A stretch of DNA of 64,000 bases from Diorhabda sublineata. Its lineage: Eukaryota > Arthropoda > Insecta > Coleoptera > Chrysomelidae. Position numbers and translations under genes: made by a program. The first letter of the stretch is position 1; every line of letters begins with the position of its first letter. The DNA lies in the NCBI RefSeq assembly GCF_026230105.1, contig NC_079483.1:11897312-11961311 (forward strand). Direction: 5' to 3'. Positions 52,170 to 64,000 of this stretch are shown here, in pieces. A model generated the notes under the pieces. The model ran no database searches. It was not told the origin of the DNA and saw only the letters and a list, made by a program, of their open reading frames with translations.

Positions 52170-52607
52170 GCTTGGCGAAGGCGCATATTTTTTATACATT
52201 GTATACATTTACAAGTTTTTCTATAGCAAGCGATTTATTTATATTGTTTCTTTTGGATAATTTCTAGGAACGTCTATTTATTTATTTGTTTTGTTCTGTA
52301 TGTTCTAGAAATTTGGAGAAGTCTTTTGGGACATTTTTTAATCATATATAAGGAGTTTTGTAGTGCAGTTGAGTTCAGTTTATAATAAATAGTCGTAGTG
52401 AACAGACGAATTAGCAAAGTAATCGAAGAATTTAAATAAATTATTCAAGTTAGTTCGAAGTAGTGTATAGTATTTAAATAAATAAAATACGTGAGAGACA
52501 GCGTAGTGTAGTGTATAATATTTAAATAAATTAAGTACGTGAGAGACAGTGTTTATCAAGAAACCCCACGAATAGAAATCGTAGAAATAAATTAGGAAAA
52601 CATTACA
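52170..52607 (+). mobile_element. Second LTR copy of the family at 19.99 kb
   Basis: It shares GGCGAAGGCGCAT, a TATATAAGGAG box, CAGTTGAGTTCAGTTTATAA, AATAGTCGTAGTGAACAG, GTTTATCAAGAAACCCCACG and AATAGAAATCGTAG with the 20-kb copy. It ends plausibly at AAAACATTACA. No internal region follows, so it is probably a solo LTR. The start is uncertain. Confidence 0.6.
52461..52549 (+). repeat. Tandem duplication inside the LTR
   Basis: A 41-bp unit beginning TAGTGTATAGTATTTAAATA and ending ACGTGAGAGACAG occurs twice with a 48-bp period and four base changes. The 20-kb LTR has only one copy of this unit. Confidence 0.8.
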
Positions 52608-52966
52608 ATACTGAACTTCACAACGAGACTAATCCGCACAATATTAAATTCAAGTATTAAGTGAAGTGATTTTTTAGTGAACTCCGATTGGTTATTTTAT
52701 TTAATAATAACTGACATTAAAATGACACGCAATTTAAGAACCTTTCGTCCAAATATAATTTGTATCTGACTCATTCAAGCGTACATGATTTTTGTTTTAA
52801 ACTTTTTTTGGTTCAACAATATATTTATATTATTTTCCGAATATTTAATATTATCTTAATAAAAATACTAATTTTTAAGGTTTTATTAATAAAATGTTAT
52901 ATAAGTTAAGAAATAACTAATATTCAACGCTCATATACTTTACAAAATGAAAGATTCTTCTTGAGC

Positions 52967-53060
52967 AGGGGTGGGCAAAAGCCGGCCCGCAGGCGGATCC
53001 GGTCCTTTTGCTTACTTTATCCGGCCCGTTGAAAAATCCTGCATGCAATTTTTTTAATCA
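52967..53060 (+). mobile_element. Terminus of a hAT (Charlie/SPIN-like) element
   Basis: The sequence starts CAGGGGTGGGCAAAAGCC, then GGCCCGCAGGCGGATCC and TATCCGGCCCGTTGAAAAA. This is the characteristic start of a hAT group whose ends read CAGGGGTGGGCAAAcT..GGCCCGCGGGCC. The opposite end was not found in the window, so this is a fragment. Confidence 0.65.
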
Positions 53061-53104
53061 CTCATATACGATTATGTCGAAATCAACAGTATTTATATGC
53101 GTAG

Positions 53105-53265
53105 TGTACATATAAATAATGAAATATACAGTGTGAATTTTATGTATGAAACGCCTCAATTATGTCGGTAACGATTTTTATAAATTTTTGTGTACAAAAG
53201 TCTTGTGATATGGCCCGTATTATGACATTGTTGTCAGATCTTTCCTTTTTTCGGAAAAATAATGA
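53105..53265 (-). repeat. Non-coding dispersed repeat, copy B (partner at 11.03-11.18 kb)
   Basis: The reverse complement of the block near 11035-11180: GTATGAAACGCCTCAATTA, TTTGTGTACAAAAGTCTTGT and ACATTGTTGTCAGATC are recognisable. It directly follows the hAT end. Confidence 0.65.
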
Positions 53266-53269
53266 ACTT

Positions 53270-55750
53270 TGTTATTCCTAATAGATCACCCTCCATATTT
53301 TTCGCTTTTCAAAATCCTTTGTAAATACTTATTATTTTTTATCAAATGTTCCCTATACCTAAATGCCATAATTTCGGAGTTACAGCTACATTTATAGTAT
53401 CTTCGCCGAAGTTAAAATAATACATTCGACGTTTCAACAAATTATTATTGTTTATTGAAAGTCACAATGGATCGTTTATATGAAAAATAATTGATATTTT
53501 AATGATATTAGGATATGGTAGAAGTCAACAATAAACATGTAATATCTTTAATAATTTATATCCTAACCGAAATCTCAACAAGATCTAGTGTTAGTTAATT
53601 ACTAAAAAATTAACGCAACAGGTTCAGTAAAACTGCATCAGCTGAAAACAAATCTTTAAATGTTTGTGTCATGTTAGAAGTAGATCCACATCTGTGAAGT
53701 AGAAAAATTGCGATTACAGCAGATGTTCAAAGTGTTGCCTTTTACTTTAATAAAACAAGCTTGTGAGATTTTAAAAGATTTGCAGTATATTTTGCAACAT
53801 CCCTGACTGATCAATTCTTCTTATCACTGTGGTAATTCTATCTTTTGATCCCTGAATATTGGCAGGTTTTGATTCATCTGAAGAAAATTATTTGTACATG
53901 ACAGAAAACTTGAATAAGCAACAGAATCTGTTGCTAAGCTCTTCGACCTTTTATTGAAGAAGAATTTGCTCCTTCATCTCTGGTTCTATCATCATAGCTT
54001 GGATACTATCTTGTCGCAACTGAAATCCTCAACTTTTTAGGGAAGGTCATATAAAATAGTGAACCAAATAGCAGCACTGATACTGTTTTAATTAGTTCTC
54101 ACGAATGCTAGAGTATTAGTTTACTCTGATGAGATGCAACCATGTCCAAATCGGTTAACGGATTACTTCTTTGTTACCTTACAATATCGAGCCATTAGAG
54201 ATGTCTATATCGATCGATGTCAGGTTATTCGGAGAAGATATAGTTCAATGTTCGTCGAGACATTGACTCGATAAAGTAGTTCTTTCCTTCGAGATATTGC
54301 AGATTCCGTTTTCAAATCATAAAACTCCTGTCAAATTCATTGTATATCATTCATATTATACACAAATTAAACCTCCGATAATGGATATACGGAGTATATT
54401 CAAGTGAAATCAGGAATTTTCTAAATAAATTATAATTATTGCAACATTATATGACTTTTTCACATTTGAAAATAGCGGGATTTACAATACAAATAATCGC
54501 CTACCGCAATATGATAAATATCTCCATAGCTTGCAGCTGTAAAGAAACAAACATGTTTGGAGTCCCTTTTTTCGTTGAATTCGATTTAGATAAACATCTT
54601 TCGTTCCGTCACAACTTCAAATTAGACCCTTTACTAAACTCAATTCTTCCGCTTCCATTACTCTTGCAGATATTTTCCGAGAAATTCAAATATAAATGGA
54701 AATACAAAATCCAAAGTTGGATTTACGCAAAGAGGATCATCCAAAAACAAAAAAATATCATATCTGGGAATTACAGAAAGAAAACTCAATCCCAGGAACT
54801 AAACCTGAAATATTGTGGCAATTATTTTTTATGTTGCCAAACAGTGAACGGCAGCTCTTCGTTTGGCGGCACTGGGTCGTGGTTCGATTGAAAAATTTCG
54901 AAAGTTACATTGAATGTCTGAGCTTTTGATGGCATGGAACTCAGAAACCTCTGAATAATTTTAGACAGACTATTATGAAATAGTAATCAAAAATTCCCAA
55001 TTATATTTTATTGTTCTTTAATGATCAATAATAGTGATTATGTACAATTATATACAGTGCTCATTGAAAGACAAAAAATTTTATTTTTTAGAATGGTATC
55101 CAGAATGATTAACAAAAAAAGTATATAGAAACTGATCAGTTTCAAACAAAATTTTCGGTGTTAGAGGTGGATAATATTTTCATATTGTAAATTGTCAATT
55201 CAAGAATAAAAATCGACCTGTTGAAGGTTTTTTCACATAGTACATAATAATTTATTCCACGCATACGGACCACATTATATAAAACCATACTTCCTATCGT
55301 TCCCTGGTGCAAATAAAGCGGTCCCGTTTGGCCCATGAAAAACTATGACAACACTACCTACTCACATCTTAATCACCCATTATAATTGTGATCTTATCAT
55401 TGTATCTCATTTAAATGATGACTATAGATGGCCTCGGGAATATATGAACAGAAACTATTCTCGCTAGAATTTAGCGCTAGGGAAACGCCAATAACGTCGA
55501 TGGAATTTGATTTGCATAACATATTTACAACATCTAGTAAATAGGACTAGAATTTGATTATAAAACGATGAATATCCTAACCGATGAGAAAATGTATAGA
55601 AAGCTAGATATATAAGGAATTACCAATTGGTAATCACGAAATGTTTCATTGTTAATTGAACTATAGACAGTAATTTCTAGAATATATATATAGTTAACTG
55701 ACTTATATATATATATTGAGGATACTGAGATCTTACAGTATTTAGAAAAT
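53270..55750. other. Intergenic DNA, no gene supported
   Basis: The longest frame (54439-54891, 150 codons) has no motif, and a second overlapping frame (54696-54929) looks equally random. 53640-54060 may be an old transposon, but it cannot be read. Confidence 0.4.
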
Positions 55751-55756
55751 TCCTTT

Positions 55757-56000
55757 TCAACACGATGGAACATCTGTTCATTTTGCTGCAGCGGCAAGAA
55801 ATTACTTATACGTATGTTTTAGAGAAAAATGGATTGGTCAGAGTGGACCCAATTGTTGGCCTCATATATCACCTGACTTAAATCCTATCGATTTTTTATA
55901 TGGGGTTATATGAAGTCCTTAGTGTACAAAACAATAATCGAATCAGAACAAGATCTAATGGCTAGAATCCAAAGCAGAAATCATTCAATCCCATCTAAAT
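55757..56000 (+). mobile_element. Transposase fragment of the GRWIG(R/Q) family
   Basis: The plus strand reads HFAAAARNYLYV, KWIGQSGPNCWPHISPDLNP, IDFLYGVI, then after a frame change SLVYKTIIESEQDLMARIQ. The pattern RWIGRGGPV.WP.RSPDL.PLDFFLWG.LKSLVYKTP......L..RI is the C-terminal DDE end of a repeated arthropod Tc1/mariner-superfamily transposase. Only this end is present. Confidence 0.72.
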
Positions 56001-56836
56001 TTAACTAAATCTAACTGCAATCATCCCGGTTCACGAAAATTCAAAGTAATATTTTCTGCTCAAATGGCGGAAAATAAGAACGAAATATTCAAAGTTTTAT
56101 GATAAAAGTTACGCAGCAACGCTTTTGTAGAATAAACGTGAAAATACTTGCGGTTGTTTTTCATATCACATTCCAGACTCAGTCGGGTAGATAAATTCTG
56201 AATTCGAAGAATCGCAGATTTTCAGGTAATTCTACGGCTTCTAATAATTCAGCTAAACGTTCCATTCGAGATACACATCCCCAAAGACTTGTATATATTC
56301 AGAAAATACTTCCCAAGTGAAAAAGAAAATCACTGAGGAATCGCATCCAGGCAGCCAGGGATTTCCGATTAAACCGTATTGGGACAAAGTACATCAACTA
56401 CGTAGATAAATAAAATACTAGACAAGGAAAATCTAAGGATGCAGTAAAGTATGTAAGAGATTTATTACGGAAATTGGAATGTTACGAGGTATATCCAGAA
56501 AGTAAGATTACCAACATTATCCCTTTGAAAGTGAACATCAGTCTTTTCAAATGCAAATGCGTAACAGATATATAACTTATCAAACCAAATTTATTTTAGA
56601 TGGACCTATATGAACTGGAAACTCTTAATCTTGAATGCACATTTAATTGCGTAAAAAATGCGAAAACTGCAGTATGCTGAAAGTTGTTTGGTCATCAATA
56701 TTACAGCTCTAATGCCGATCGCAGCCGATCACGTTTTCTTACACCTAAGGAATGCATGTTCTCTAGCACATATTAACAATTCAATAAAAATTATCCTTTT
56801 TTATGCTTATCTGAATGCTACTCTTTTCCTATCACT

Positions 56837-57045
56837 CTAGGCCGAAACACACTAGCAACACGTCATCCCACGCCACATGTCGAATATGTATGTATACGTT
56901 TTACCATTTAATTCAATTGTCTATGTACACACTCAGCCCATCAAACACCACCTCACGCCACGTCACGCCATCATGGAAAAGTATATGCACACATATTTGA
57001 CACGTGGCGTGGTGTGGCGTGTTGCTAGTGGACTTCGGCCTATAG
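56837..57045. mobile_element. MITE with about 54-bp terminal inverted repeats
   Basis: The left arm has CTAGGCCGAA, CACTAGCAACACG, CCCACGCCACATGTC and AATATGT. The right arm is its reverse complement (ACATATTTGACACGTGGCG, GGCGTGTTGCTAGTG, TTCGGCCTATAG). The middle repeats CACGCCA several times. There is no coding capacity. Confidence 0.82.
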
Positions 57046-57614
57046 TATAGTCACCGCCGGAAAACATGCATAAGCTCGTTTTTTGCCACACCGCGTCGTA
57101 GGGAATGTGGTTCAAATATATAGATTGTCTTTATTTGTTACTAAAATAAGCATTGACTTGACAGTACTTAGTTTTCTTCTGTAAGAAAATACCTCGAATG
57201 TGCTTTTCTACCAGAAAAGGTAGTATTTCTTTGGCAAAAGGATAAAATTGAGTTTTGTTCTTAATTGTGAATATTAGATAATAAAAATATTTCAGATTTG
57301 GCCCCAATACCTTCAGCAACCAAACAAATATTGGAAAATAATGCCAAATAATCGAAATGATAATAGTAACATTTAAGAATAAATAATTATTAATAAAACG
57401 TATAAATTGCTCTTTATTTTTTCAAATAATTCTTGCCAAGCCCCCGTCAATGCTTTTTTTTAATCTTGTATTGTATAAGAGGTTTGTTTATTTATTCAAG
57501 CTTGACTTTGGTGGTAAACTCATAAAAATATTTATACCTGCACTATATTTTATAACATATATCTTTAAAAACAAATACGGGATACCCCACGACGATTTAA
57601 CTATCTGTATATAG

Positions 57615-57658
57615 CAAAATACTTATAGTAAATTCATGAATTTACTATAAGTATTTTG
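57615..57658. repeat. Perfect 44-bp palindrome
   Basis: 22 bases starting CAAAATACTTATAGTAAAT are followed directly by their exact reverse complement, with no spacer. It sits next to the first of three local repeat copies. Confidence 0.95.
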
Positions 57659-58560
57659 TTCTACCGGAAGTCGACTGTAACTTTATTATTTCAAATAGAA
57701 CATATATTAATTCCTTATTGGAAATCTACGTAAAATTTTAGTATACTTTTGTCTAAAAACTTGTGTAAAAAGTGATAATCCGGATTATTCATTAAATCGT
57801 CATTTTTATGTTGATCATTCTTTATTAGTATAGATTGGTGGCACTTCGACTCCATACTGAATAAAAATATAAACATGAGCGCACCACAAAGGCGATGCCG
57901 CTCAAAAAAACGAACAAGATCGAGGCTCAAGCAGCGCGATGCGTTGCCGACTTCCGCTAGAACTGTAACTTTGTTACTTTAAATAAAACAACCTATATAT
58001 TAATACATTTTTGAAATCTTCGTAAAATTTTAGTAGTCAAAATAAAATTTGGACCACACCTGCATGTCTAACAATTTACAGAAAACATTTATTATCTGGA
58101 TAACGGTAAGATTTAGGTATAGAAAAGTATACATGAATTTTCCTTATTTTTCACCTCTGAATACATTAAAATAGAGAACACCGGGTGGTTCTTTCTAAAA
58201 AAATAGAGATATTTGATATTTATGTATGAAGTTAAACTTTGAACACTTTTTATACACACCTTGTATAAAATGAAAAATTTGTCAACATAGATTCAAATAC
58301 GTATGATCTTGCTAAAAGCAACGGAATAAAAACTATTTTCATATCTTTAAGGGTATCCTCGTAAAAAAATAATTTATAAGGGTGTGCAACGGTCAAATTT
58401 TTTACAAAAGAAAACTCAAAAAATATGCATTTTTCGAAAAAAGTTTTTAGACAAAAGTATACTCAAATTTTTCGTTAATTTCAAAAATGTATTAATATAT
58501 AGGATGTTCTATTTAAAATAACAAAGTTACAGACGGTTCTACTGGAAGTCGGCTATCTTA
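57659..58560. repeat. Three local copies of a roughly 100-bp repeat
   Basis: Copies lie at 57659-57760 (plus), 57947-58035 (plus) and 58445-58555 (minus). Shared words are GAAGTCG, TGTAACTTT.TTA, TATATTAAT, GAAATCT.CGTAAAATTTTAGTA and, in the first and third copies, ACTTTTGTCTAAAAAC. The first copy abuts the 44-bp palindrome. It is probably a non-autonomous element and its internal repeats. Confidence 0.7.
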
Positions 58561-58606
58561 GAAAATATTCGTCATAATTCAAATAGTCTTTAATAAGTTA
58601 TCGATG

Positions 58607-58869
58607 TCCTCTCCTTCTCTCTCCCTCTCCCTCACTCACTCCCTCCCTATCTCTCTCTTTCCTTTTCTCTCTCTGGTATGTCCTAATTTTTTGCCTCAGC
58701 CCTTCGACGATCTCTGTCATCAAAGGGGATGGAGAAAATTTGAAATCTTGAATCACTGAATAGTCTCTATCTTCGTTAAGTCCAAGACAATGTCTCGACA
58801 ACAGATAATTTTTATTCTCCACCTCTCTCTCTCTCTTTCTCTCTGTCCTCTCTCTCTTTCTCTCTCTCT
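58607..58869. repeat. Two CT-rich microsatellites around a 150-bp spacer
   Basis: 58607-58674 and 58822-58869 are impure (CT)n/(CCCT)n tracts. The spacer has no recognised content; the minus frame 58598-58822 crosses them and is an artefact of the repeats. Confidence 0.9.
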
Positions 58870-58879
58870 GTACTAATTT

Positions 58880-60040
58880 AAATAGTTATGGAATGGAATT
58901 TAGCAATGATCTGCAATATCAATGTTTTATTTGTACGAGGTCTTAGTTAAGTATAATAAATTTGACGAGAATGACTTTAGACTTTATTGGAGCATCAGGA
59001 CAGCAAGTGAAATTTAAAATTTTATAGAATGTTTTTTATCATAGTCATATAATCTTGTAATATGGTTTTTTATTTTTGTTTCTCTTTGCAATCATGTGAA
59101 TTTTAGTACAACCAATGGCATCTACCAATGATGATAACTAAATAGATCTACGGACTTACAGGTTTCTTTCTTTCGATTCTTAACGTTGAAATGTGTAGAT
59201 GGCGGTAGAAACAGTAGGATTACATTTTTATAACTTGTCGAAAAGAAAATTGAATCAATTTGGAATATGCAAAATTAGAAATGTATTTATCTGCGCACTA
59301 CACTTTTTGAAATTAATTAATCAATTAATCTTCTTATAGCATCCAAATGTCAAGCGATTAATACATTCAAGAATAAAATGTACTTGTCTAAAGCAGAATC
59401 AAATTGCTAGATTTATAAATAAATGTTTATACTATACCATGCTATGAGATACATAATTTCAAAGAAACGCAGTATGGACGATTTTATATATGATAAGAAA
59501 TAAATCGACGTACTTTTCATTATCCACTAGCCAGGGCCGAATTTGCATTAGGACAAAAATGGTAATTGCCCCGCAGGCTACATGGACCGTAGGGAACACT
59601 GGTAATTTTTTTGCTTAATGTGTTTATTACCGTTAGTATATGATAGAGCCGGCAAGGGACGAAATAATTTCTCTGGCACAATTTATGATACAATATGTTA
59701 TAACATTATCGGAATACCGCCAAAGTCAAAGATACCGCTCGTATGAAGATGATAGATTAGACAATCATTTGTATCTAAGAAATTAGCTTACTTCACACAT
59801 GTACTAAAAAATAACAAAACATACATGTATTGAAATGATTCTTCTCTTTATGTTATATATGGTCTCGAACGATACCCAGCCAATCATATATAATATGATT
59901 TGGTTGGGTGCCGAAAGGCAAAAGGCCAAATTTAAGAAGACTGAAGAAGTAGACAATATGATTTTTTGTGGTTATATTAGTGTTTACAACCTATATGAAA
60001 TTAATGAAACTCAATGAAGCAATGAAATAAAAACGGCCAG
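58880..60040. other. Intergenic DNA, no gene supported
   Basis: AT-rich with no recognisable coding or repeat motif. The frame at 59835-60017 ends where the mariner relic begins, but does not resemble a transposase. Confidence 0.45.
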
Positions 60041-60044
60041 GCTT

Positions 60045-60310
60045 GTCAAATCGGAAAGGTTAAGTGTGCCACCATGATAATGCAAGGCCTCACACATCTT
60101 TGGAAACTATTGGAGCTTAGCTAGGAAGTGATGCCACATCCCCCTACAGCCTTGATCTGGCAACATCTTATTACCATTTATTTGGAATTTTGCAAAATTC
60201 TTTGAATAGTCAGAACTTTTTGTTGATACAGACCAGAAATTCTATAAGCGCGGAATCATGAATTTGAAATTATAATGGCAAAATGTCCTTGAGCAAAGTA
60301 GCAAATTTAT
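60045..60310 (+). mobile_element. mariner transposase C-terminal relic
   Basis: Across frame changes the plus strand reads CHHDNARPHTSLETIG (here split), PYSLDLATSYYHLFGILQNS, TDQKFYKRGIMNL and WQNVLEQSSKFIID. These match the last third of a mariner transposase (HHDNARPH, PPYSPDLAPSDYHLF, YERGIMKL, RW..VIE.NG.YI). It is heavily decayed. Confidence 0.75.
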
Positions 60311-60807
60311 AATTGATTAAAAAGAATTCTGTTCAAGTGTTTTATTTTATACTAAAAACCCGAAATTACTTTGTAGCTAACCAATATATAAACCCAAAAA
60401 AAATAAAGTAGAAAGAACTCTCTAAATCGTTTGGTATAATCCCAATTAATTAGAAATCACTATAAGGCAAGTTAATCTGTTAGTTCCTTATAATAAAAAA
60501 ATTAGGAGTCATTTTTAAAAAACAAATATATAAAATCCAAAAAACAATAGCTTTAAAATATTAACTACAAAGTGGCTCTTTTTCTGATTTATTATTATCT
60601 GTAATTATCAATATCAATAAGAAATTCAGTCCTTAGATACTGTTCAGTTTTTCCGTTAATCAACTGAAATAAAATAAACAAATTCTATTTAATTACATAC
60701 TAATAATTTGTAAAATATATCTGGTGAAAAGATGTTACTTTATAATCAATTCTAAAGTGTATTCAGGTTTATAAATGAAAACAAAATTCACGTTAAGATC
60801 AAGATCA

Positions 60808-60813
60808 TTTTAT
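60808..60813 (-). terminator. Candidate polyadenylation signal of the polyubiquitin gene
   Basis: AATAAA on the minus strand, about 67 bases beyond the stop codon, in AT-rich sequence. Confidence 0.55.
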
Positions 60814-60879
60814 TTTGTATTATCAAGCAGTATTGAAATAAAAAATCAGCCTTTTAAAGAAATCAAAAACAAAAATAAA

Positions 60880-64000
<3,121 letters not shown>

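Noticed and set aside
54439..54891. Longest non-ubiquitin open frame, 150 codons
   Set aside because: No motif, no Kozak or splice context, and overlapping frames of similar quality suggest chance.
58598..58822. Minus frame with Arg/Glu-rich tail
   Set aside because: Translation of the CT-rich microsatellites.

Overview
This is eukaryotic, very probably insect, nuclear DNA. It is AT-rich, has spliced genes with GT-AG introns, carries imperfect (CCTAA)n tracts of the insect TTAGG telomere type, and holds many families of decayed transposons. Two insect odorant receptor (7tm_6) genes and a polyubiquitin gene are the only genes I can call with confidence. Exon sequence and transposon content suggest a beetle, but I cannot prove the order.

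Layout. About 0-6 kb is intergenic, with a hAT deletion element, an RTE-type LINE remnant (minus strand) and a GC-richer, coding-like but broken stretch at 5.0-6.0 kb. Odorant receptor gene 1 runs on the plus strand from 6407 to 25136, with seven exons seen. Odorant receptor gene 2 runs on the minus strand from 45886 down to 28507, also with seven exons. The two are convergent (tail to tail) and share exon lengths and intron phases exactly from the second visible exon on (313, 199, 100, 102, 156 and 51 bp). I could not find the short first exon carrying the start Met in either gene. These exons are mostly too short for an ORF list and were found by reading splice sites and comparing the two genes. 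Introns are 0.7-6.4 kb and filled with mariner, Tc1-like, pogo, piggyBac, Crypton-like, LINE and LTR relics.

From 46 to 60 kb the window is repeat-rich intergenic DNA: an R1-like LINE, a tRNA-like SINE head, a TA microsatellite, an LTR, a hAT terminus, a MITE, a 44-bp perfect palindrome and CT-rich tracts. At the right edge, on the minus strand, is an intact polyubiquitin gene: 12 head-to-tail ubiquitin units plus one C-terminal Asn, with a splice acceptor directly before the ATG, so an intron in the 5' UTR. Its first exon and promoter are probably outside the window.

Functionally, the receptor pair would be ligand-binding subunits that work with the Orco co-receptor in olfactory neurons. 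The polyubiquitin gene supplies free ubiquitin. There is no sign that the two loci act together. I saw no CRISPR array, operon, bacterial gene or novel multi-gene system. The most notable items are the hidden receptor pair, the broken coding island at 5-6 kb, the TIR-bounded pogo and Tc1-like elements, and the pattern of homogenisation across the ubiquitin units.
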